Part shown: one piece after another, positions 43,079 to 50,343 of the stretch | Layout of the letters: each line of letters starts with the position of its first letter | Numbering within the stretch: the stretch's first letter is position 1 | Assembly: GCA_021731045.1 (NCBI GenBank) | Contig: JAKFYE010000015.1 | Location: 62,001 to 126,000 of the forward strand | Length of the DNA: 64,000 nt | Source of the DNA: Bdellovibrionales bacterium | GTDB lineage: Bacteria; Bdellovibrionota; Bdellovibrionia; Bdellovibrionales; JAKFYE01 | Reading direction: 5' to 3' | The notes under the pieces: generated by a model | Told to the model about the DNA's origin: nothing | Seen by the model: only the letters and a program-made list of their open reading frames with translations | Databases searched by the model: none | Position numbers and translations under genes: made by a program

Positions 43079-44032
43079 ATGAGTCAGGCAACAAGCAAAA
43101 AAGACAGAATGTTTCAGCGTTTGGCAAACATGATGAAAGAGCGTTTTGATACGAACATCACGTTTACGGATTTTACTTCACGCCTTCGCGTTGCGGACGT
43201 AAAGGCGGTTACGGCGGTTCAGCGCAATCCGATGGCTTCGTTTATTGCGACCGACAAAGACATGGTTTTGCCGATTCGTACCGAATCGCAACTCTACGGC
43301 TTTATCACTTTATTTGATGGAATTTATTTGAAAGAAGCCCAACTTGAACAAATTCGTCAGGTCACAGATCTCTTATTAACAGAAAGTTGCCTGCTCGAAG
43401 ATAAAGCGCAACGCATGAAAGTTGTCGAACACCACATTAAAACTTTTAATTCGCTAGAAGACATTATCGATCTTCGAACAAAAATGAAGGATCAAGAAAT
43501 TAATTTTATAAATCCCGAAATTTCTATTCCCCACGAAAATCTTGATTCGGTTTTTCCAATTTTGATTGAAAGCCACTCGATCGAGGACGCGCAAGAACTT
43601 GCGGTTGAGATTCACCGTACATCTAATCGCACTTCGTTTTTAACTTACGAAAGTTATATCGCGAGTGAACTCACATCAGTTGAAAAAATAAAATCGTTGG
43701 GTCCGATTACTTTATTTATTCCTAATCTCAGCGAAGTTCCGCTCGACATGCAAATGACGCTTGAAAGTTATTTGCATTTTTCTTCGCGAACGACTCATCA
43801 CCCCCGCATCATTTGCGCGGTTCAAGAAAATCCCGATGAACTTGTAAAAACGGGCGAGTTTCACGCCGGTCTTTATGAGAAAATTCGTATGGCTCGCGTA
43901 AAACTTCCTCCGAAAGGAACAAGTTCTATGACGATAGAAGAGATGATGGGATTTTTTACGACCGAATATAAAATGGAAACTTCGAACGAGAGACACCTTT
44001 ATCTTGTAAATCCGAAGGAACCTTCTCACTAA
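43079..44032 (+). CDS. Catalytically dead sigma-54-activator-like protein
   Basis: The protein has 317 residues from ATG after GGAGAGAAG. A GAF-like N-terminal part (about 1-145, LPIRTESQLYGFITLFDG) is followed by an AAA+-like domain. That domain keeps the shape of Walker B (GPITLFIPNLSEVPLDMQMT for GGTLFLDEIGELPLDMQ), sensor I (HPRIICAVQENPDEL) and GEFHAGLYEKIRMARVKLPP. The Walker A loop is gone (ILIESHSIEDAQELAVEI). The GAFTGA loop and the C-terminal helix-turn-helix are absent. It follows the active activator gene and may be an inhibitor or sensor partner of it. Confidence 0.65.
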   Translation: MSQATSKKDRMFQRLANMMKERFDTNITFTDFTSRLRVADVKAVTAVQRNPMASFIATDKDMVLPIRTESQLYGFITLFDGIYLKEAQLEQIRQVTDLLLTESCLLEDKAQRMKVVEHHIKTFNSLEDIIDLRTKMKDQEINFINPEISIPHENLDSVFPILIESHSIEDAQELAVEIHRTSNRTSFLTYESYIASELTSVEKIKSLGPITLFIPNLSEVPLDMQMTLESYLHFSSRTTHHPRIICAVQENPDELVKTGEFHAGLYEKIRMARVKLPPKGTSSMTIEEMMGFFTTEYKMETSNERHLYLVNPKEPSH

Positions 44033-44069
44033 ACTTTGGTCGAGTTTCACGTAACAAAATGGCGTGACA

Positions 44070-44093
44070 CAGGGTCGTCTTTTTGCGACCCTG
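44070..44093 (+). promoter_or_regulatory. Perfect hairpin immediately before the amgK start
   Basis: CAGGGTCG pairs with CGACCCTG around an 8-base loop and ends five bases before the ATG. No T-run follows and no Shine-Dalgarno sequence is visible. It more likely affects translation of amgK than termination. Confidence 0.35.
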
Positions 44094-44098
44094 AATAA

Positions 44099-45139
44099 AT
44101 GAACGCGCTTCCGAAGCAAGTCCTTGAAAAAGAGACTTATTTTTCATTTTTAGCATCTGCATTATCTTCAACGGAAGTCGAAGTTATTCCTCTTGCGGGA
44201 GACGCGTCAGCACGTCGCTACTTTCGTGTCGTAAAAGATCAAACCTCGTGGGTTCTAATGGTTTGGGAGCCCTTCGTCGACGATGACAACTACCCTTTCT
44301 TAAGTGTGCTCAATCATTTCAAACGCAACGGCGTGTTGGTTCCTGAAATCGTGGCGAAATCGCCGGCTCAAGGCCTCGTTCTATTAGAGGATCTTGGAGA
44401 TCTCACTCTTGAAAGAAAGTTTTGGGAAAATCAAAATCAAGAGTCTGCTTATCCTTTTTACGAACAGACCATCGATGAACTCATCAAAATGCATTATCAA
44501 TCCACCCAAGATAAACGGACGTGCACGGCTTTCAACATTATGTTTGATACTGAAAAATTCATGTGGGAGATGAACTACGCCAAAACACATCTCTTAGAAG
44601 GCGTATGTAAAATTAATTTTTCTGATAATGAACTTGCGACTCTCGATTCATGTTTTAGAAACATATGCGAAACTTTGCATAAAGAACCTAAGTTTATTTC
44701 TCACCGTGATTATCACTCCCGAAACGTGATGATTAAATTTGGCAAAACGCGCATCATCGACTTTCAAGATGCTCGTCTGGGGCCAATTCAATATGATTTG
44801 GTCAGTCTACTCAGAGACTCGTATGTGAATTTAGGCGACGAGATGGCCGAAAAATTAATTGAGTATTATCTATCGCGCAGAAGCGAGTTTAATCTTCCCA
44901 AAATTCCTCACGATCGTTTTTTTGATATTTATGAACTGCAAACAATTCAGCGTTGCTTTAAAGCGTGTGGAAGCTTTGCAAGTTTCTTTAATGCTCGAGA
45001 AGACCGACGTTATTTAAAATATATTTCTAAAACTTTACAAACGGTAAAGCAAAGTCTTGAACTCTTTCCGCAATACAAGCCGTTCTTACAAATTTTGAAC
45101 GATCACGGCGTGTTGGATAAACAGTACGATTCCCTATGA
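44099..45139 (+). CDS. amgK: N-acetylmuramate/N-acetylglucosamine kinase
   Basis: The protein has 346 residues. The APH-type kinase fold has AGDASARRYFRV (nucleotide site), HRDYHSRNVMI (catalytic Asp and Asn) and RIIDFQDARLGPIQYDLVSL (metal Asp). AmgK phosphorylates the C1 position of MurNAc or GlcNAc from wall turnover. It overlaps murU by four bases (ATGA), exactly as in known amgK-murU operons. With anmK behind it this is a murein recycling cluster. It is cytoplasmic. Confidence 0.9.
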   Translation: MNALPKQVLEKETYFSFLASALSSTEVEVIPLAGDASARRYFRVVKDQTSWVLMVWEPFVDDDNYPFLSVLNHFKRNGVLVPEIVAKSPAQGLVLLEDLGDLTLERKFWENQNQESAYPFYEQTIDELIKMHYQSTQDKRTCTAFNIMFDTEKFMWEMNYAKTHLLEGVCKINFSDNELATLDSCFRNICETLHKEPKFISHRDYHSRNVMIKFGKTRIIDFQDARLGPIQYDLVSLLRDSYVNLGDEMAEKLIEYYLSRRSEFNLPKIPHDRFFDIYELQTIQRCFKACGSFASFFNAREDRRYLKYISKTLQTVKQSLELFPQYKPFLQILNDHGVLDKQYDSL

Positions 45140-45969
45140 AGGCTATGATCCTCGCCGCAGGATTAGGAACGCGGCTACGTCCACTCACCAATACGGTACC
45201 TAAACCCGCTGTACCGCTATTAAACATCCCGATTGGCTATTGGCCGCTTTATCATTTGTTACGCGCTGGAGTTGATGAGCTCGTGGTGAACACCCATTAC
45301 CTTCCCGAAAAAGTGGTCACCCTTTATAAATCCGTACAAGGCCGAGTTAAAACTTTGAACTTCACGCTCGAAGAAAAAAAAATTCTTGGGAGCGGTGGCG
45401 GAATTGGTTTTGCACGAGAGTATTTGCAAAGCTCTCGAAGCTTCGCGACTCTTTTTAAATCTTTGTACAAACCGAAAAATTCAAATAACAACAACGGCGC
45501 ATTTTGGGTTGCGAATGCCGATGAGATTTTCTTACCTGAAGACCCCGCTTTGTTTTCTAAGGTTTGGACCCAACATCAAGTCCAAAACAATCTTGCAACT
45601 CTAGTTTTGGTTCAACACCCAGATGTCGGCACAAAATTTGGTGGCGTCTGGTGCGACTCGCAAATGAATGTTCGTGGTTTCGGAAAAGCGTCTCCCGCTC
45701 CTGGGCTAAAGCCTTATCACTTTACCGGCTTTCAAATTTTGAGCTCGAATGTCTTTAAATATATTCCCCCAGGAGAATCAAATATTTTTTATGATGTTCT
45801 CGTTCAAGCCCTTTCCAAAGGAGAACGCGTGGGGTCTATCGTGGATAACGGTCTTTGGTTTGAAACAGGAAACATCGAAGACCTTAAGCTTGCCACGGAA
45901 CATTTAAATCTGTTGAAAGAAAAAAACCCCACCCTCCAATCCTTAATTAAAGAATTCGCCCTTAAATAG
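45136..45969 (+). CDS. murU: N-acetylmuramate-1-phosphate uridylyltransferase
   Basis: The protein has 277 residues. The nucleotidyltransferase start MKAMILAAGLGTRLRPLTN with VPKPAVPLLNIPI is complete. LGSGGGIGFAREYL, WVANADEIF and NGLWFETGNIEDL follow. MurU makes UDP-MurNAc from MurNAc-1-phosphate, bypassing de novo (fosfomycin-sensitive) synthesis. The start overlaps the amgK stop. The broader sugar-phosphate nucleotidyltransferase family is certain; MurU itself rests on the amgK context. Confidence 0.88.
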   Translation: MKAMILAAGLGTRLRPLTNTVPKPAVPLLNIPIGYWPLYHLLRAGVDELVVNTHYLPEKVVTLYKSVQGRVKTLNFTLEEKKILGSGGGIGFAREYLQSSRSFATLFKSLYKPKNSNNNNGAFWVANADEIFLPEDPALFSKVWTQHQVQNNLATLVLVQHPDVGTKFGGVWCDSQMNVRGFGKASPAPGLKPYHFTGFQILSSNVFKYIPPGESNIFYDVLVQALSKGERVGSIVDNGLWFETGNIEDLKLATEHLNLLKEKNPTLQSLIKEFALK

Positions 45970-46038
45970 CGTTCACGTTTCGTGTCGCATTCAAATAAAT
46001 AAAGTGCACCTCATATATTGTTCGTTTAGACTTTGAAT

Positions 46039-47160
46039 ATGAATGTTCTTGGAATCATGAGCGGTACAAGTATTGATGGTGTCGATTTAGTTTTGTGTCG
46101 CATTCAAAAATCTCCGCTCACATGTAAGTTGATCGGATCTGTCAGTTTTAAATTTCCGTCCTCGTTACAAGATGAACTTAAACTTGCCGCCAAGCACGAG
46201 TTGCGTGTGGATCGTTTGGCCCTCGTTCATCATGAGCTCGGCCGTTTTTATGCTGAAATCTGCGCTAAAACAGTTCGTGCAAAAAAATGGAAAGTTGATG
46301 TTGTGGGGGTTCATGGACAAACGGTGTTTCATGCTCCGCCTAAAGCCACGTTGCAAATTGGTGAAGCCTCGTACTTACGTGCGGTACTGGATGTTCCGGT
46401 TGTTTGTGATTTTCGAACTTTGGATTTAGCTTTGGGCGGCCAAGCTGCGCCACTTGCGACGCTCTTTCATCAAAAAATTTTGGCGCCGCTAGCTTTGAAA
46501 CTTATCAAGAAAAAATCGGCTCCCGTTGCCATTCAAAACTTAGGTGGGATTGGCAACGTTAGTTATTTTAACGGCAAAACGTCTTTTGCTTTTGATACCG
46601 GCCCCGCAAACATGTTGATTGACCTTGCGTGCTCACATCTGACAAACAAAGAATTCTCGTTTGATAAAAATGGTGCGTTTGCCACCAAAGGAATCCCGGC
46701 TCCGGGGTTAATCAGCAAGTGGATGAAACACGAGTATTTTTCTCGTCGGCCACCAAAAAGTTGCGGCCGAGAAGAATTCGGAGAATCTTTTTTAATTGGC
46801 GCCTTGGGCGATCTCGAGGCTTCTTCCAAAAGTGAGAATAAACTTTCAGATACGCTCGCCACCCTGACAGAATTTACAGCGGTCTCTCTGGCCGACAGCT
46901 ACAAGCGCTATTTGCCGCAGCCTCCTGCCGTCGTTGTTCTCTGTGGTGGCGGAGCAAAAAATCCGTATCTAAAGTCTCGCATTCAATATCATCTTCCGAA
47001 ATCGCAGGTGTTAACATCTCAAGATTTAGGTTGGCCGGCAGAAACTATTGAAGGCGCCGCCTTTGCTCTGCTCGCCGCATTTCGTATTTGGAATATCCCT
47101 TCAAACTTACCGCAAACAACTGGCGCAAAAAAGGCCGCTTCTCTCGGAAAAATTCTTTAA
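46039..47160 (+). CDS. anmK: Anhydro-N-acetylmuramic acid kinase
   Basis: The protein has 373 residues, starting MNVLGIMSGTSIDGVDLVLC (phosphate-binding MSGTSIDG); a TTG two codons upstream is less likely. Other AnmK blocks are VGVHGQTVFHAPP, VVCDFRTLDLALGGQAAP, NLGGIGNVSYF, AFDTGPANMLID and VVLCGGGAKNPYL. It hydrolyses and phosphorylates anhMurNAc to MurNAc-6-phosphate. It lies about 70 bases after murU in the same direction. The AmgK route then needs a MurNAc-6-phosphate phosphatase (MupP), not recognised here. Confidence 0.93.
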   Translation: MNVLGIMSGTSIDGVDLVLCRIQKSPLTCKLIGSVSFKFPSSLQDELKLAAKHELRVDRLALVHHELGRFYAEICAKTVRAKKWKVDVVGVHGQTVFHAPPKATLQIGEASYLRAVLDVPVVCDFRTLDLALGGQAAPLATLFHQKILAPLALKLIKKKSAPVAIQNLGGIGNVSYFNGKTSFAFDTGPANMLIDLACSHLTNKEFSFDKNGAFATKGIPAPGLISKWMKHEYFSRRPPKSCGREEFGESFLIGALGDLEASSKSENKLSDTLATLTEFTAVSLADSYKRYLPQPPAVVVLCGGGAKNPYLKSRIQYHLPKSQVLTSQDLGWPAETIEGAAFALLAAFRIWNIPSNLPQTTGAKKAASLGKIL

Positions 47161-47174
47161 GCTCAGGAGACTTG

Positions 47175-47525
47175 ATGTACGCAACTTTGGGATTACTTTT
47201 TCTCTCAAATATTTTTATGACATTTGCGTGGTATGGACATCTGAAAACTTTGGGTTCCAAACCTTTGTGGCTCGCCATCCTTATCAGCTGGGGCATTGCG
47301 TTTTTTGAATACTGCTTTCAAGTTCCCGCCAATCGCATGGGTTACGGAGAATTTTCGCTCGCACAGCTTAAAATTATGCAAGAGGTGATGACGCTCGTTG
47401 TGTTTGTTGGTTTTTCAACTCTGTACATGGATAGTAAAATGACTCTGAATTATCTTTGGGCTGGAGTTTGTTTGCTCGGCGCCGTTTATTTTATTTTTCG
47501 CGACACCGTACCGCCAACTGTTTAG
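47175..47525 (+). CDS. DUF486-type small membrane protein (DMT-like)
   Basis: The protein has 116 residues from ATG after CAGGAG. It has four hydrophobic segments: ATLGLLFLSNIFMTFAWYGH, LWLAILISWGIAFFEYCF, a third with MTLVVFVGFSTLYM, and LWAGVCLLGAVYFIF. QVPANRMGYG and FSLAQLKIMQEV are the hallmarks of DUF486. The transported compound, if any, is unknown. It follows anmK by 14 bases. Confidence 0.88.
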   Translation: MYATLGLLFLSNIFMTFAWYGHLKTLGSKPLWLAILISWGIAFFEYCFQVPANRMGYGEFSLAQLKIMQEVMTLVVFVGFSTLYMDSKMTLNYLWAGVCLLGAVYFIFRDTVPPTV

Positions 47526-47539
47526 ACAACTACTTTTAA

Positions 47540-48508
47540 TTATGGCGCCGTCGGGGCTACGCCACTTGCGCTTTCATTGAATTGATTTTTTTTACGTTGG
47601 TCCTCGTAGCGACGACGAATCATTCCAAACATGTCGTCTCCCGCCACACCGATTTGCCCACCTTGACCATCAGATTTTGAAAGCCCTACAACCGTTGGTT
47701 TGACTTTGTTACCGCCCATAAAGTCCCTCATGTTAAAACCTGGTTCGGGTTTTGCGGCAACCGCGGAACCACCGCCTTCATCGGCGCCAAACTTTGCAAG
47801 AACTGCAGCCAATTGTTTATCCATTTGTTTTTTCATTTCGTCTTGACCTTCATTCAGCGCCGCGATTTCGGCATCGGTAAGTCCTGCCGCTTTCATTCCC
47901 GCCGCTGAACCTAACGAGCTCATTGAAAACGTACCTTTGGGAGTGGTTAGAGAATTGTTTTCTTTATTGTATTCGTAGCCTCTGGCTTTCATATCCTCAA
48001 GAGATCGACCAGCCATATTCATCGCATCGTCAAGATTGAGTCCGATGGCTTTAAGAACATCTGCAGGAGTTAATTTTTCGAACGGAGCAAGAGTTGGTGG
48101 CGGCGCCATTTGTGGGTGATGTGATCCACCACCTCCTCCTTCCACTGTTTCTGCGGTTTTTTCTGGATCCTCCGTACTTGCGGGGCCATTGAAGCATTGA
48201 GGCGGCAGACATACAGAATCATCGTGGGCTTTAAGAAGTTTTCTTATTGTGTTGACAGTATAGATTATTTGTACAGCATCGAAAGTCGCGCGAATACAAT
48301 AGGCGACGGCCGCAAGCCCACCTTTGGTGCAGTTTTTTCCGCTCATGACCAAATCTTTACCAGTAAATGTAACGGCAACTCCTGCGCTCGCGAGTCCAAT
48401 GATAGTTTGTTGATTCATCTTACCTGCATGGGCCTGAGGAGAAAAAACAAGGGCGTGTATACACACGATAGTAAGAAGGATTTTTTTAAAACGACTTTGA
48501 ACAAACAT
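47540..48508 (-). CDS. Secreted protein, second gene of a sigma-54-driven pair
   Basis: The protein has 322 residues. A signal peptide (ILLTIVCIHALVFSPQAHAG) is followed by a hydrophobic hairpin (about 35-95, TIIGLASAGVAVTFTG, AVAYCIRATFDAVQIIYTVN). A Gly/Pro-rich linker and a helical part with a coiled coil (EGQDEMKKQMDKQLAAVL) come next. Near the end FNMRDFMGGNK resembles MNLRDFLPGGK of the gene upstream. It starts 36 bases after that gene, so both probably share the promoter at 49981. No family is recognised. Confidence 0.65.
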   Translation of the reverse strand: MFVQSRFKKILLTIVCIHALVFSPQAHAGKMNQQTIIGLASAGVAVTFTGKDLVMSGKNCTKGGLAAVAYCIRATFDAVQIIYTVNTIRKLLKAHDDSVCLPPQCFNGPASTEDPEKTAETVEGGGGGSHHPQMAPPPTLAPFEKLTPADVLKAIGLNLDDAMNMAGRSLEDMKARGYEYNKENNSLTTPKGTFSMSSLGSAAGMKAAGLTDAEIAALNEGQDEMKKQMDKQLAAVLAKFGADEGGGSAVAAKPEPGFNMRDFMGGNKVKPTVVGLSKSDGQGGQIGVAGDDMFGMIRRRYEDQRKKNQFNESASGVAPTAP

Positions 48509-48543
48509 GTCTCCCCCATAAATACGAAAGGCAAATCACGTAA

Positions 48544-49956
48544 CTACTTGGTCTCGATTGTTTGTTTAGTCTCACGAAGACGATTCACCTGACGAGAAAC
48601 CTTTTCAAAATTCGATGGACCATTCATATCGCTCACACCGTTTTTCTCAAGATCCGATTTACCAGCAAGACCGCGCTTTCCGCCTGGGAGGAAATCGCGA
48701 AGATTCATTCCGTTTTTATCACCCGATGATCCGGTACCAAACGGATAGGATCCGGTGCCTCCCGCCGAGTATCCGCCGCCACCCGCAGGGCCTTGAAGAA
48801 TATCGGTGTTGAGCGAACCTTTGTTGGTTCCTTTACCTGCCGTCGGATTACCTGAAAATCCGCCGCCTGGAGAGAACGCGCCACCCGGTTGCATTTGCCC
48901 CCCAGCACCACCGCCATTCGGATTTTTACTTCCAAACGCCTCCGCCGTATCACCCGGAATTTGATTCAAAAGATCTGCATCAGCAAATCCTCCATCCATA
49001 CTTGAACCAGCTTCTCCCAACATTTGCTCTGCAGGAATTGCCGCTACTGCCGGCTCGGCCGTTGGACACATGGGATCTTGAGGGTTTCTATCACAAATAC
49101 ATTTTGGTTCAGTGTACATGTATTGACTAAGGCTACAGTCGACATCCGCAATGTACTGCGCACACTCAGAGAGACCTTTGTTTCGATATTTTCCAGAAAT
49201 AGGATCACACATAATCGGCGGGCAGACGGGTTTGTTTCTTAAATCATCCATGGTCTCACATGTCTCCGCCGCGACCGCAGTTTCACACGTTTTTGATTGT
49301 TGGTAACCCACATAGTTTTGCATAGCTTGCATAAACCCTTGGCCCGCAACGGTAGTTAATCCACTACAAGAAGATCCAAGCTGGCTCGCTTCTGCCGCAT
49401 TTTCTCTGTGCTTAGCGCACGCTTGCATTTCAAAACTTGAGCAACTGGGATTGAGTGAGTTAAGACACTTGTTTCGCGCATTATTAATACAGTTGTTATA
49501 GTTTGTATTTTCATTTGAGGCGGCCGCTTTACAAGACGACTTACACGAATTTGAAGTTGTTAAACACGTCGTTGCAAAACCAATGTTCGCGCTCCCGGCA
49601 ATGATATTTAATTTTTTTGAAGCTTCACAAATCTTTTTTATATCACCGGTGGCACCTGCTTGCGCAATGCTATTCACCGCGGCCGTTACTTGAGGAGTCA
49701 TCTGAATCGATTTACAAGAAACCTCAGCCGCACTTGCCGAACCCTTACACGCAGAAAATTTGGTGTCGGTGATGTATCCCGCCGTCATATCATCGTAGTT
49801 TTCAGGCGCTTGTTGTGCCGCTGCAGGCGTCGGTGTCGGAGTTGTCATACATCGATCGAAACCTTGTCCGTTAGGATCGCATTGTCCAAAAGCATTTATG
49901 GACACGCTAAAGATTAATACAACTGACAACAAGAAATTTTTCTTCCCAAAAATCAT
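48544..49956 (-). CDS. Cysteine-rich secreted protein
   Basis: The protein has 470 residues. A signal peptide (FLLSVVLIFSVSINAFGQ) leads a Cys-rich domain of about 300 residues with more than twenty cysteines in pairs (SNSCKSSCKAA, CINNARNKCLNSLNPSC, CDRNPQDPMCP). A Gly-rich, repetitive stretch follows (GGGFSGNPTAG, GGGYSAGGTGS), then MNLRDFLPGGKRGL. It looks like a disulphide-stabilised surface protein with a flexible tail. The GGGGGAC ribosome site follows closely after a sigma-54 promoter. No family is recognised. Confidence 0.65.
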   Translation of the reverse strand: MIFGKKNFLLSVVLIFSVSINAFGQCDPNGQGFDRCMTTPTPTPAAAQQAPENYDDMTAGYITDTKFSACKGSASAAEVSCKSIQMTPQVTAAVNSIAQAGATGDIKKICEASKKLNIIAGSANIGFATTCLTTSNSCKSSCKAAASNENTNYNNCINNARNKCLNSLNPSCSSFEMQACAKHRENAAEASQLGSSCSGLTTVAGQGFMQAMQNYVGYQQSKTCETAVAAETCETMDDLRNKPVCPPIMCDPISGKYRNKGLSECAQYIADVDCSLSQYMYTEPKCICDRNPQDPMCPTAEPAVAAIPAEQMLGEAGSSMDGGFADADLLNQIPGDTAEAFGSKNPNGGGAGGQMQPGGAFSPGGGFSGNPTAGKGTNKGSLNTDILQGPAGGGGYSAGGTGSYPFGTGSSGDKNGMNLRDFLPGGKRGLAGKSDLEKNGVSDMNGPSNFEKVSRQVNRLRETKQTIETK

Positions 49957-49980
49957 CGGAGTCCCCCATCCCTATATCGG

Positions 49981-49996
49981 AGCAAGAGAGGCGCCA
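49981..49996 (-). promoter_or_regulatory. Sigma-54 promoter of the cysteine-rich secreted protein
   Basis: On the minus strand TGGCGCCTCTCTTGCT fits TGGCAC-N5-TTGCW with one change and exactly ten bases between GG and GC. Transcription would start near 49970, about 14 bases before the ATG. This is the same short leader as at 31.9 kb. Confidence 0.8.
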
Positions 49997-50081
49997 TATG
50001 AGGGTGATTCAGTCACAAAACACACTGTTTTTTCGTCCAAAATCCCCTCACCTGTCTAAGAGCGAGACATCCTATTTAAGC

Positions 50082-50096
50082 GTCTCAAATTGAAAC
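50082..50096. promoter_or_regulatory. GTCTCA-N3-TGAAAC palindrome, proposed activator site
   Basis: GTCTCAAATTGAAAC has one mismatch from the consensus palindrome. Its centre lies 94 bases upstream of the sigma-54 promoter at 49981-49996. An additional half-site like GATGTCTCG (minus strand, near 50068) is nearby. Confidence 0.55.
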
Positions 50097-50146
50097 AGCT
50101 CCCTCGAAAACTCGACCCTTTTTTAAAACAAATCCAGCCCTCTCCC

Positions 50147-50311
50147 GGGGACGGAGCTCCTTCTTCAGATCAAAAAAACAAATCAGTTTAAATTTCGGCT
50201 TTTCAACTTTGAAAAAACACGGACAAAAAACATCAATCAATTCCGCATCTTGTGTGAGCTCCGTCCCCCGCCAGGCAAATTAATTCAATATCTTTCGCGA
50301 GCTCCGTCCCC
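50147..50311. repeat. Three copies of the GGGGACGGAGCTC word
   Basis: One copy reads forward (50147-50159) and two reversed (50256-50268 and 50299-50311). The first two form an inverted pair with about 96 bases between, like the pair at 42.8 kb. Shared interior features are CGGACA and a TTGTG just before the right copy. They fill the gap between two minus-strand genes. Confidence 0.8.
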
Positions 50312-50343
50312 ATTTATGCGGTCCCATTTATGCGCGCGAATGT

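Noticed and set aside
45978..46110. Direct repeat GTGTCGCATTCAAA before and inside anmK
   Set aside because: Only two short copies; the second is ordinary coding sequence. It is probably chance.
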